DNA of 64,000 bases from Orobanche coerulescens (Eukaryota; Streptophyta; Magnoliopsida; Lamiales; Orobanchaceae), in assembly GCA_033398695.1 (NCBI GenBank), contig CM065817.1, positions 62,856,001 to 62,920,000 of the forward strand. Direction: 5' to 3'. Of this stretch, positions 32,591-42,664 are shown one piece after another. A program made the translations under genes and the position numbers. The notes beneath the pieces were generated by a model. The model saw only the letters and a program-made list of their open reading frames with translations, was not told where the DNA came from and searched no databases. Position 1 is the first letter of the stretch. Each line of letters begins with the position of its first letter.

Positions 32591-33820
32591 TCACAGGCTA
32601 GGAAGGAACCTTTGCCTGGCCAGAAAATCTGCGGCTCTAGCCCGGAAGGCTGCGTAGGTTGTAGGTTGGTTATTCGTGAGATGCCTGAACATAGGCGAAA
32701 AACCCTGAAAACCTCCTAGGACCGCGTAGAGGGCGGTCTCATCGCTTATGGGCTCGCCGTTGAGGATGATTACGTCTACCCGGTCGATGTAGTCCGAGTC
32801 GGACTCTTCTTCTCCCTGCTTGATTTGCATCATGCGAAGGGGACCTTCGGGTCGGACGACCCTGGTGGCGAAGTACTCCGTGAAGATGTGCGCTAGCTGG
32901 TTAAAAGAACCAATGGACCGAGGCGGCAACGAGGCGTACCACCTGTGGGCGAGGTCGTCCAGCGTCAGAGGGAACATTCGGCACCTGGTCGCGTCTGATG
33001 CCCCACACCCGGTCATGTAGATGTTGAACTTCCTCAGGTGCGTCTGGGGGTCCAATCGCCCCTCGTACACGGGCGTTTGCGGGGGATCGATCTTGTGCTG
33101 CACGGGGGCGAGCTCGATGTCGATCGTGAGCGGCTCGCTTGGCCCGGTGATCGTCTTCTTGGCGCCTGCCCTGGATTCCAGGAGCGCCTTCATGTCGTCG
33201 AGTTGACGTTGCATCGCAGCCATCGCCGTGGCTTGGTCGCTTGCAGATCGGCTTTGGGAGCAGGAGCCGAGGCGATCGTGTACCGATCTCCGGGCTCCGC
33301 TGCTGCCGGCCTCGGCAATTTGGCGAGGGGGAGCCAGACGGCTAGGCTGCCTTCTGGGAGTCGGGTAGGCCGATCTCCTGGTGACGGACTCACACTCCGT
33401 CGTCTCGTAGCTGGGGCCGGACTGCCCCGGTAGCCAGGTCGGGTCACTGCCCAGGCGATCGAAGACAGAGGTGCCCCGACTGGCGAGCGCCTCTTCTTGC
33501 GGACGGGAGCCTCCTGGCGATCGCTCGGTCAGCAACGCCTTGAGCTTCCGCTTGGACTTCCGGCGGACGGCCGAGGGGGTGATAGCGGGAGGCGCGTCGA
33601 GAGCACTCCGTCGCTCCTGTAGGACGGCCAGGGCCCCTTCGATCTGTTCCTTGGTTCGGAACCGATCGAGCGAGAGGCTTGGGCCGCCGTCCAGGGGCGG
33701 AATCGAGCGTCTCTGACCGCGGCGGCTACCTTCCACCATCGGCTGTGGCTCGGAATGGGACGGAACAGGGGGTCTGGCCGGCTAGTCAGCGGCTTTCTTC
33801 GACGCGGAGGCGGAAGACAT
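32591..33820 (-). pseudogene. gag: Element K gag, open for 382 codons, early stop near the N-terminus
   Basis: The open part 33739-32591 starts MVEGSRRGQRRSIPPLDG, has a disordered Arg/Ser-rich N-terminal half, a short helical segment (ATAMAAMQRQLDDMKALLES), and a complete retrotrans_gag domain (LRKFNIYMTGCGASDATRCR, DDLAHRWYASLPPRSIGSF, YFATRVVRPEGPLRMMQIKQ, DFLARQRFLPSL). The ATG at 33820 (MSSASASKK), conserved in I, is in the same frame 27 codons upstream but followed by a stop (AAD*). Translation could therefore start at 33739 instead. No zinc knuckle or protease follows. Confidence 0.75.
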
Positions 33821-33929
33821 GATTTCTGAAAGATTTCCTTGAAGTGCAGTGAGTGTCACTTCAAGTATCTGCCCCGGGAACAGTGAGTGTTCTTCGGGAC
33901 GGTAGGTATATAAATTTGAGGGTTGGATG

Positions 33930-33951
33930 CCCCCCTTCCTCTAGCGCCAAT
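33930..33951 (-). other. Element K primer-binding site
   Basis: The minus strand after the 5' LTR reads ATTGGCGCTAGAGG, equivalent to the site in element I (2660-2681). Confidence 0.6.
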
Positions 33952-34197
33952 TGTTGTTGCTAGTCGATCGTCAGGAGTCGGTCGCCGAGTACCGAGAGGC
34001 GATCGTATCTGAGGTCGATCGCTCGGCACCGGGACTTGTCCTGGGACCTTCGGTTGGCCGATATAGCTTGTCCGCTGGGTTAAGGCTCGGCCGCCTGGTC
34101 GCTGATCGGCAGATCTGCCTTGGCCGCTCGGCAGTGACTCGGTCGCCCGACCTCCTAGGCGATCGCCGGTCGGAAGGTGTTAAATCTTGACACAACA
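33952..34197 (-). repeat. Element K 5' LTR with internal deletion (246 bp)
   Basis: The outer 9 bases (plus-strand TGTTGTTGC) are joined to sequence matching 31510-31746 of the 3' LTR. About 995 bp are missing; the joint has a two-base overlap, GC. Confidence 0.9.
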
Positions 34198-34202
34198 GTT
34201 TC

Positions 34203-35110
34203 TTTTGGATATTTCTGTCTGGCCATCTTGCACTTTGTTCACTTATAACCTCTAAAAGATTATAAGCCTCTCTCATAGTTTTGTTTCCAAGTGAACCATT
34301 TGATGATGAATCGACATTGGCTCGGCATGTAGGTAAGAGTCCAGAATAGAAGTAATTGACTTGTGCTCCCAAATTGAAACTATGGTTAGGACATTTTCGT
34401 AGCATATCTTTGTATCTCTCCCATGCTTCGTGAAATGACTCCGAATCTTGTTGACGAAATGTAGAGATTTCGTATATGAGTTTCGCCACTTTTATTGGTG
34501 GAAAGTATTTAGTGGTGAATTTTTGAACAAATTCGGGCCAATTTGTTATGCTTCGTGGTGTCAAAGTATCTAGCCACTCTCTTGCTCTGTCCTTCAAAGT
34601 GTGCACGAAAAGTCTCATTTTTATCGCCTCGTCATTTACATTTGGATATTTGAAATTTCCACAAATCTCCACAAAACGGTTAATATGGAGATATGGATTC
34701 TCATCGGTTCTTCCATAGAATGAGTTGTTGTTGGAGAAGAGATTGATGACATCCGGGCGAATTTGAAAATTGTCCACTCCAAATGGTGGATAGATCACAC
34801 TTGATTGCACGCTCAAAGATGGGGGGTTCATGAATTCCCCAAAGAGCATGTTGTCTTCATCTATTTAAACAATAGGATGTTGTTGACGTTGAATGTTTTG
34901 AGCATTGGGTATTCCCCCTACCGGAGGAATTCTTTCGTTATCATTTTCTTGGAGGAGTGGTGGGTTTGGTTCGTCCGCCATTGATGGTGAAGAAATACGG
35001 CTTGTTTTTTTTTCTCTTCGCCTTCTTCTAAATGTGGCTTCAATTTCGGGATCTAGTGAAACTAAATCGCGATTGTACGTCCTTCGCATAGACAAGAGAA
35101 TTAACAACAA
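34203..35110 (-). pseudogene. Element A gag N-terminal part
   Basis: Begins with MRRTYNRDL at about 35092, followed by a charged and proline-rich N-terminus, one in-frame stop (TAA at 34865-34867), then a classic Athila/Tat gag core: GRTDENPYLHINRFVEICGN, MRLFVHTLKDRAREWLDTL, WPEFVQKFTTKYFPPIKVAK and FHEAWERYKDMLRKCPNH. The frame runs into K at 34202 and resumes beyond it at 30500. The protein would form the particle that packages element RNA. Confidence 0.87.
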
Positions 35111-35171
35111 AGAAAAAGTTATATTTATAACAATAGTTAATAATGTAATACTTCAAAATAACTCTTATACT

Positions 35172-35195
35172 TCCCCGGCAACGGCGCCAAAAACT
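35172..35195 (-). other. Element A primer-binding site
   Basis: The minus strand reads TTTTTGGCGCCGTTGCCGGG next to the LTR end. This motif is characteristic of Athila/Tat-type elements and is usually assigned to an Asp tRNA. Confidence 0.8.
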
Positions 35196-36831
35196 TGACA
35201 CGCTTTTAGTGTAACTATCGCAAGTGCACGATATCGTATCAAGTAGTAAAGTGGACTTTTTGAGTCCGGTTTATCGATCCCACAAGGAAGTTTTGTTATA
35301 ATTTGAATTATACACTATTAGTCTATTTTTATAGATACTTATGATCAGTGAAACACACAATTAAAAAGTTTGATTTAATAATTGCAAAGAAATTGCAATA
35401 ATAGTTCTAATATTATAAGGAAATAAAAATATAGTACTAATAATAGATTTATTAAACGATAAATTGAAATAGTTGGGATTACAAACTTAGTTCGTCATTA
35501 GTTATAAAAGGTGTATTGGAGATCATAAAATGAATTTACTTATTATGTTGTGTACATTCGATTTTCCTTAAAAAGACGGTTTCTCTTTCGAACTATAAAA
35601 CGCCCCTTACATATTGAATCAATCCACTATATTTCTATGTTGATTGGCTTCAATACATAGCATTAGGATTTATGAAAATAACTCAAAGAACTATCTAAGG
35701 ACTAGGGGTATATTTCTATCCCCTAGAACAACTTAGAGTGAAGATCATTTGATCTAATCAAACATATTTTCTTTCGAAACATATGAAGACCATAAATATC
35801 GTCATTTATTGGCCAAATAAATAAAGATTGTGAAAACAATGAAAATCACACACAATAATAAGTAATTCACAATAGATCATTTATACAAACATAAATAACA
35901 TGACTAACCTTGTTTATAATCCCAACTTAAGATTACTTAGCCCATAAAGGGTTTATTACACATATTACAAGCTTGTGTGGTCATTATTAGTTGAATCAAG
36001 AGAAATAATTGATCCTAACTCCCTTAGTAGATAAAGGAGATAGAAACAATAAACTCTCTGAACAACATATGTTATACCACACTCACATATCACTCAAGAA
36101 CACAAGTGTGTTCTTCACAAAAAGAAAAGTTTACAAAAAAATGGAAAATTATAAGTTGAATCATGAATGATGATGGATCTAAGGGGTCTATTTATACACC
36201 TAAAGTCATCTAATAGCTCCAAAATTCCAACATTATTACAATAGATCGGATCAATGGCAGCCATCCCCTCAATAATAGACCAAAAGTATAAAAAATTATA
36301 CAATGATCAAAAATCTGCCAAGAGTTACGGCCGTAACATTGAGGAGTTACGACCGTAACTTGGATGACTTACGGCCGTAACATTGAGTAGTTACGGCCGT
36401 AACATGGCTACGTTTTTCTGCATTTGTGAGTTACGCCCCTATGTTATGATGTTACGCCCGTATGGAGTTTCAGACTTCATTTTCAGCCCAAAAATTTCTG
36501 ACTTTTGCGTTTTCGCCCCAAATCTTCTTCACATGATAACTTTTGATATATAACTCAGATTTTGAATCCGGAAAGACTGCCGAACTCGTCTCGGAAAGCC
36601 CTACAACATGAATACATAAAAATTCAAGAAAGAGAATATTTTATAAACATGTTATTTCTTGAGTAAATCAGTAATTCAATCCGATTAAGACTAGATTTAC
36701 ATCTTTATCCGATAAAAATAAAATTATTAAAAACTAATTAATTAAAAGCAAAAAACGAGTAGACTAGCTCAATTATGGGTGAAATTTATCGATACAAATC
36801 ATGGATAAGTGTATAAAACTGACACTTATCA
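35196..36831 (-). repeat. Element A 5' LTR (1636 bp)
   Basis: Same length as the 3' LTR, with scattered substitutions. TATA at 36189-36197, palindrome cluster at 36324-36463. It is followed by the ACGAT duplication. Confidence 0.92.
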
Positions 36832-38561
36832 ACGATCACGAACCCCATCCCGAACATGAAATCCCTTCGTTCCAAGCACCGAAACTTCGAAGCCTCTACT
36901 TCACACGCGTCGGAAGTTGCCTGAAAAAATTCGATAGCAATCCATTCTCCAAGAACACAGCTAGGAATTACTATAGGAATTTATATCTTTTTTTCTTTCT
37001 TAATTTTTCTCAACTCAAAGTGGAAAAACAAGAAAAATGAAATTCTCTCTCTCCCTCAAGACTTGCTCTCGGCTGAAACAACACAAAAGGAGTTGTGTTT
37101 TTTTTTTTGCAAGTTAAGTCTTGGTGATGATATATGATATATCATATATATATATATATCATTTCAAGATTCCTTCACCAACTCATGTAAAATGGCATTA
37201 TGTGGAGACCAAATAATGGTGTGTCCCACACCATAATAATACCACATGTATGACAAGAGAGGAGAAGGTGGGGGGCGGCCCATAAGGAAGTTTCCTAGAA
37301 ACGAGCCGAGCCACTCGGCTCGTGTACCGGACGTTCGTCAAACAACTCCGTTAAGTACACTCCGTTTAATAATCAATGTATTTATATTAATTAATTAATC
37401 TAATTAATTAATTATATCAAATACAAATATATTTCTCTAAGAAATATAATTTATGAATTAAATTAATTACCCGGTAACTTAATTTTATTCATAAGACCGC
37501 TATATGATTTATCTAATAAATCATAAATTAGATATCCAATATCTAATATTAATAGAGAGATAATAAATTCACATTTATCCGTCAACGCTCCTGATGCGCG
37601 ATGCCTAGGTCCATCTCAGTTGGCATTGGAAGGAACCAATGAGTGCGGGCAACACTTAGCCAGCCTAGCGGGCCGTGCTGTAAACCCCGACTGAGAACGA
37701 ATAAAGGGATCATTCTAGAACCATTATGTCGTGAATACCATATACGTATAGACCCTTCATCAGATGTCCCGGTCAAGTCTTTGGGTCACGGTAAAGTCAA
37801 ACCCTACTATTGACTAGACTCTATACATATGTTAATGCAAATCAAGACCGACTGATCAATAATGTATCTAGTACGACTATATCAGAATGCTTTGGCCAAA
37901 GACTTATGATCTTATTTGCCATTAATCGTATAGGACATACGCCTGCTCACTAACAGGAGATAGAATCCTTTCTTGGCGTACAGTAAAGACTGCTACCTAC
38001 CGGTATAGTCCGCACTTCGAGGTCGACTCAGCAATTAAGCAAATGAGTCTAACTACTCTAATGACAAACTAAACGTCACAGGCACATCTTCTACTGAACC
38101 CTCAAGTCAAAGGTCCACGTATACTATCACAACCTTTCGATTCATCATCGACTCTTCGAGAGTGAATACCGTGTGACTGAATCGAGTATGAGTCGTGTTC
38201 GAGTATACTGGTCCCACCAATATACTTATAACTATGCTATCAAGACGTGCACACGTCCTAGCATCAGTTATACAAGTCTTATTAAAACTTAATGTCCATT
38301 TAAGTTTATTGACTTGCGAACGATTTACGTAAATAAACTTTAAACACTTCCAGTACATTTTCTCTTATCCCATAACGAGAATGGAATGTTCAATTTATTT
38401 ACATGGACTTCACTTCAATGTTTACCAAGTCAAGAATGCAATTGAAATACAATAAATAGTGAATGAATCGAATTGCCTTTTTATTAATTATTTCATAATT
38501 ACAAGTACAATGCCCCTACTCTCTCATCCCCTGAGTGGCATTCGAGGGCATATTCCTAACA
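36832..38561 (-). repeat. Copia H 5' LTR, main part
   Basis: The minus strand starts TGTTAGGAATATGCCCTCG at 38561, as in LTRs C and M. The first five bases on the left, ACGAT, belong to the element A duplication. An AT dinucleotide-rich run lies at about 37128-37162. Open frames here (for example 37582-37776) recur in C and M and are not genes. Confidence 0.8.
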
Positions 38562-39292
38562 ACAAGAAGGAATGGGTCCTCCTATTGGCTCTTAGCAGCC
38601 ATCTGTTCCATAAGAGGGACTGATTCCTCTTGTCGGATGACGTGGGTCACATCAGCTTCTGGCGGAGGGACTGAATCCTCCTAGATGGGTGATGATGGGG
38701 GTTGCTCAGCAGAAGTTCCTTGGCTATTTGTAGTGTTGGACTGAGCAAATTCATTCTCACGAGGCTCCTCACGGCTCAGTCTCAGACCTGTCTGAAAGTC
38801 ATCATCATCTTTGTTGGAGTCGGAGTGGTGACTTGGGCTCTTGGGCTTGTCAGTGGATGGAGATTTCCCTTCCAGTCTTGTCTTCTCCTTTGCCACAAAG
38901 TGTGAAGATATAAGTTCTTGGCAAAGGTGATCATCCCACTTGATCAGGACTTCGACGTTTTGGGAGTCTGTCACTTCCAAGGCAAACAACTCTTCTTCCT
39001 TCCTGTGCTCCCAGTTGTACAAGGTATCGTAGGGGGCGACCCTGTATGATTTACATACTTTGAAGCACTCAAAGTCTTCCTCTATCTTGACCTGAAGGAG
39101 AATTTTATTAATGATATCAGTCGGGGAGGGACTCTGAACAATAGTGGGTTCTGCTATCCAGTTGGGATCCTCGAAAGGTAGGGGAACCTATGGAGAAGCG
39201 AGATCCCTAACAGGGTGTGATACCTTATTAGGAGAGGGACTCCGTACGGGGGTGGGTACCCTGTTTGGAGTGGTAGTTGCCGGCTCCAAAAG
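38562..39292 (-). pseudogene. Element L envelope-like ORF, middle part
   Basis: The stretch 39022-38681 reads YNWEHRKEEELFALEVTDSQ and LIKWDDHLCQELISSHFVAK, then a Ser/Pro/Asp-rich linker. Below it the minus strand encodes two EDSVPPPEA / EESVPL motifs around 38590-38690. Those motifs recur in the corresponding ORF of element Q (63890-64000), tying both to one family. It is cut on the left by Copia H (38561) and on the right by Gypsy D; the upstream part resumes at 48996. Function unknown; the position after pol is that of Sirevirus envelope-like ORFs. Confidence 0.5.
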
Positions 39293-39449
39293 TGTAATAC
39301 CCGAAATTTCTGATGTGTAATTAAACCTTGTGATACTATAATTGTTGTATTTTGATCTGAGTATTATTCTTCGTATTTCATGATCCGGTGTTGTTGAGCG
39401 CATGATTACATGATTGTGTTCAATATTGTGATTTTGTACTTGTAGCACA

Positions 39450-39751
39450 TGCTATCGACTAGGCGTAGCGTACGCTAATTTGGGTTTAGTAGCGCACGCT
39501 ATTTATGAACCTTAGCGCGCGCTATACGTAGTCAGCATGATTGAGACGTGTTGGTAGGTGAGATAAGGCCGGGGATCTTGGTCGGATTTTGTCGGGATGA
39601 ACCTGGACGGCTTTCGGGAAAAAGCTAAGTCAACGCGGTAGCGCACGCTACTCACATGAGGATAGCGCACGCTAAACACTGAGTGCAGCGAAGTCAGTAA
39701 GTTTCAAATAGCCATTAGCGCACGCTATGAATATGGGCTAGCGCGCGCTAA
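39450..39751. repeat. TAGCGCACGCTA palindrome cluster, Gypsy D 5' LTR
   Basis: Eight or so copies of TAGCGCACGCTA, TAGCGTACGCTA or TAGCGCGCGCTA, the last two being perfect 12-base palindromes. The cluster stops about ten bases before the TATA region. The 3' LTR has it at 46742-47050. A second, looser cluster lies at 40465-40672 (3' LTR: 47772-47972). Confidence 0.85.
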
Positions 39752-39760
39752 TAACCATTT

Positions 39761-39770
39761 TATATTTATA
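39761..39770 (+). promoter_or_regulatory. TATA box of Gypsy D 5' LTR
   Basis: TATATTTATA immediately follows the palindrome cluster; a transcript start about 30 bases on would place the splice donor at 39972 some 175 bases into the RNA. Confidence 0.5.
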
Positions 39771-39971
39771 GGACAACATCCTTTTTCATATTTTCAGACT
39801 TTTCACTTCCCACATCTGAATTCTTGGACTTAGAGAGTCACTCTCTTCATCTTAAACCCTTCATATCATCATCCTAGCCCGAGTTGAAGATTGTAGATCA
39901 TTAGAGATTGGTGTTCAAGCTCTCGGTATTGGATTTCTTCAAAGTTCCTTCGTGTTCTTCGCTACTTTGAG

Positions 39972-41380
39972 GTAGGTGATTATTCACCAATATTAGTAGT
40001 ATTCTATAGGATGTTTTGATCATGATTTGGGATTTTCTAGTCAGTTAAAATTCGTACGTAGCCGAACATCATGTTGTTAGAAGGATATTTTCGATACTTC
40101 GGTACTTCTTCATCGTATAAACCGTTGAACCTTTTTAGTGTTTGGACTCCTAAGCATATTCATGTATCTTCTAACCGATATTGACCAGTTCATGGGGATT
40201 AGCAAGTTCTTAGATCTTTACATAATGGAATCATACGCTTTAGGATTTGGAATGGATTGAACTTAAGATATTTTCTTAAAAATCAAGATGAATTAAGATG
40301 TTGTGATGGTAGTACGTATCCTTGTACCTTGAAGTCGTTTAATCCATAAAGATCTTTCACAAATCGTATGAGCATAGTATGCACGGGGATGACATGTTTT
40401 ATCATTGAAGATTTCATGAGTTTCATCACCACTAGATCAGTTTTCTGCCCAATAGTAAACTGCCATTCACAGGTAGCACACGCTAAGATGTATGTATTAA
40501 CGTGTGCTATCGGGAATGAATAACGTAGCTACGTTTGGTACTTAACGTGCGAGTCAGTCGGCTGGTCAGAGAGGACTGCCGGTACATAAGCTAGCGTACG
40601 CTAGACTTCGTCGTTTACGTACGCTAACGGGCAGGCTTAGCGCACGTTACGTAGAGTATGTAGCGTATGCTAAGTAGTTCAGGCAGATTGCATTTTTAGA
40701 GCTTTCGATTGTAGACCGGGTTGTTAGACATTCGTATGACATAAGATAAATTCTATATTATTTCTTTTGTTAAGGTTTGAGCTTGCTACGTTGATCGAAG
40801 GAGACGGCCTTCGAGTGTGTTGAGATTCGTTGGAGTGATTTGTTCTTGCCATCTTTGAGGCAAGTATCGTATTATAAGCTTATTGATATTCTATTGTTGA
40901 TCGTGTGTACGATTTATTCATGTTGTTGAATATGAGATTATATTCTTTGAGTTGCCATGATATTTACGTCGATGAACGTGTTGATTTGCATATTTGTGTG
41001 CATAATGGTATTGTTTGTGTTGTAAATGATCCGAGGGGATCATGAGGATCTATGCTGAGGGCGCTGGATCGAATATCCACCATGCGTTGTTCCGAAGGGA
41101 TCATCATGGGGATCTATGCTGAGGGCGCCGGATCATTGGATGGGTTTTCCACCATGCGTTGGTCCGACGGGATCATCATGGGGATCTATACCGAGGGTGT
41201 TGGATCGTTGGATTACCCTGTATAGTGTTGATGGAATCGTGAGGATTCATATCATTGGATTCCGATGACGGAAGTCCGTTTTGTATGTTTTATGATGCAT
41301 TGATGATTTATGTATTGCGATACTTGTACTAGCATTGTTTTGCTAACCCCTTCGGGGGTGGACATTGTTTTGATGTTCAG
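39972..41380 (+). other. Candidate GT-AG intron in Gypsy D 5' LTR (1409 bp)
   Basis: Donor TTTGAG|GTAGGT at 39972, acceptor TTTTGATGTTCAG|GT ending at 41380. The 3' LTR has the same pair at 47271 and 48679, again 1409 bp. A CCCC-TTCG-GGGG hairpin lies at 41347-41358, about 22 bases before the acceptor. Confidence 0.45.
41028..41215 (+). repeat. Tandem GGATC-rich repeats in Gypsy D LTR
   Basis: Three degenerate units of about 62-70 bases sharing GGGATCATCATGGGGATCTA and CACCATGCGTTG. The 3' LTR copy is at 48328-48515. They lie inside the candidate intron. Confidence 0.75.
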
Positions 41381-41691
41381 GTAGCCGAGGAGCGGGGAGA
41401 CAACCATAGTACCGACATGACGATGAGATGGCTCAGTGATGTGGTTGATGTTTATTGTTATGGTGATTTTTCTTCTTGGTTCACTTTAGTACTCGAGTAC
41501 GTGTGTTTTAATAATGTCATTTTCGATATGGTTGTATAAATTAACTCCCTGGATCAGTTGAACTGGTTCTGTATTTTGAATTTCAATAGTACTGTTGAAT
41601 TATGTTTACATTCCTTTTAATTAGCCTTGTAAATCCTTACTTAAAGGGGTTTACGGCGCTGTAATTATTCCGAATATCTCGGGGTGTTACA

Positions 41692-41929
41692 GAATATGGT
41701 ATCGGAGCTAAGATTCATGGATATCTTGGCAGTCGGGTTTTAGTTGGGTCTGTTTAAGTTATTTACGGGTCATTTGTAACATCACTGCTGAGCCAGCATC
41801 GTCGTGTGGACCGTGGTTGTAAGTCTCCTAATCCCAGTTACTACCATTTTATTTAATTCCTTTTTGTGAATATTGACGGACTTTCTTTTAGAAAAATTGC
41901 CCTGTATATTGAGTATTTGTGTTTACAGT
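41692..41929 (+). other. Gypsy D primer-binding site and leader
   Basis: TGGTATCGGAGCTAAG at 41697-41712 matches initiator Met tRNA with one change. The rest of the leader is non-coding up to the gag ATG. Confidence 0.8.
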
Positions 41930-42664
41930 ATGTTGAGGGGAGGTCGTGGACGCGGACGTGGTCGTGGACGCGGATGTGGAAATGCGAGACAGGAAGATTC
42001 GGTGTCTACCCCAGAAATAACCGCTAGTCGAACGGATTCCCATTCCGGAGGACAACAGGGATCAGCAAATAATAATGCAGATCCTAACGTGCCGGGAGTG
42101 CTTCAACAGGTGGGTACCCAGATAAACCAGTTTGCTCAGGTTGTTGATCACATGCAGACGGAGATGGGACAACAGCATAACGAGGAAAATCGGGGGGACA
42201 AATGGCTTACTGAGGTGGTCAGATTGCATCCTCCAAAATTTGACGGTTCTGCTGAGACGCTTTCTTGGGATCATTGGCTGAAGGAGTTAGAGAAGATCTT
42301 TGCAGGGATTAACTGTCCCAATGACAGAAAGGTTCCGGTCGCCCAGTATCTTCTGACGGGGGAGGCTTTCGATTGGTGGGAGGCCATTCGACCTGAGGAG
42401 CATAATGTTGACTGGACGGGGTTCAAATTAATGATGGAAGCGCAGTATTGCCCTCGCCCAGTTAGAGAGGCACGAGTCCGGGAGTTTTTCTCACCACAAA
42501 ATTCAGAGGCATCTGTGACCGACGTGATTAAGGCTTTTAATCACCAGTTGACTTATGTGCGCCACTTGGACAGAACCGAGGCGGAGAGGATTTTCCATTT
42601 TGACATGCGGATGAATCCGGAGATTCAGCAATATATGTCCGGATTTGATTATACCACCCTGTGA
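41930..42664 (+). pseudogene. gag: Gypsy D gag, N-terminal and capsid part, premature stop
   Basis: Start chosen at ATG 41930 (MLRGGRGRGRGRGRG), where a Gly/Arg repeat similar to that of B begins. Capsid core: WLTEVVRLHPPKFDGSAETL, HWLKELEKIFAGINCP, QYLLTGEAFDWWEAI, FKLMMEAQYCPRPVREARVR. The frame ends at TGA 42662-42664 after FDYTTL, but the same frame continues directly into the Lys-rich linker and zinc knuckles at 42665, so this is one in-frame stop within a longer Gag-Pol. Confidence 0.88.

Larger units (their letters stand above)
30506..34197 (-). mobile_element. Element K: gag-only non-autonomous Gypsy, sister of I
   Basis: 3' LTR 30506-31746, internal 31747-33951 (2205 bp), 5' LTR 33952-34197 with a large internal deletion. 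The duplication GTTTC is at 30501-30505 and 34198-34202, inside the gag of element A. The shared LTR parts differ at about one base in 240, so this is the youngest insertion seen. Confidence 0.93.
24838..36831 (-). mobile_element. Element A: Athila/Tat-type Gypsy with gag-protease and a captured LOG gene in place of pol
   Basis: LTRs of 1636 bp each (24838-26473 and 35196-36831) start TGATAAGTGTCAG and end CGTGTCA on the minus strand. The duplication ACGAT lies at 24833-24837 and 36832-36836. The primer site TTTTTGGCGCCGTTGCCGG borders the right LTR and the polypurine tract AAGTTTGGGGGTG borders the left one. Internal order is gag, zinc knuckle, protease, LOG-like frame, long 3' non-coding region. 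RT, RNase H and integrase are absent. By eye the LTRs differ by about 25-30 substitutions and no indels, so insertion is fairly recent. K later inserted in gag. Confidence 0.92.
19156..38561 (-). mobile_element. Copia H (minus strand, hosts elements A and K, cut by J)
   Basis: On the minus strand: 5' LTR (38561-36837 and 24837-24681, split by element A), Met-tRNA primer site, a long leader, gag, protease, integrase, reverse transcriptase and RNase H in Copia order. It is truncated at 19156 by Gypsy J. Its LTR matches Copia C and LTR M, so three copies of one Copia family are present. The right flank after the LTR is ACAAG, inside the envelope-like ORF of element L. Confidence 0.88.
39293..41691 (+). 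repeat. Gypsy D 5' LTR (2399 bp)
   Basis: TGTAATACCCG...GGGTGTTACA. It holds TAGCGCACGCTA palindromes at 39450-39751 and again at 40465-40672, a TATA box at 39761, a candidate intron 39972-41380 and short tandem repeats at 41028-41215. Confidence 0.93.

Noticed and set aside
37128..37162. AT dinucleotide run as a replication origin or scaffold site
   Set aside because: Short simple-sequence run within a Copia LTR; nothing else supports a special role.
38681..39022. Possible host gene for a WD/kinase-like protein next to Gypsy D
   Set aside because: The flank on the other side of D continues the same ORF type, and the EESVP-type motifs recur in element Q, so it belongs to a retroelement.
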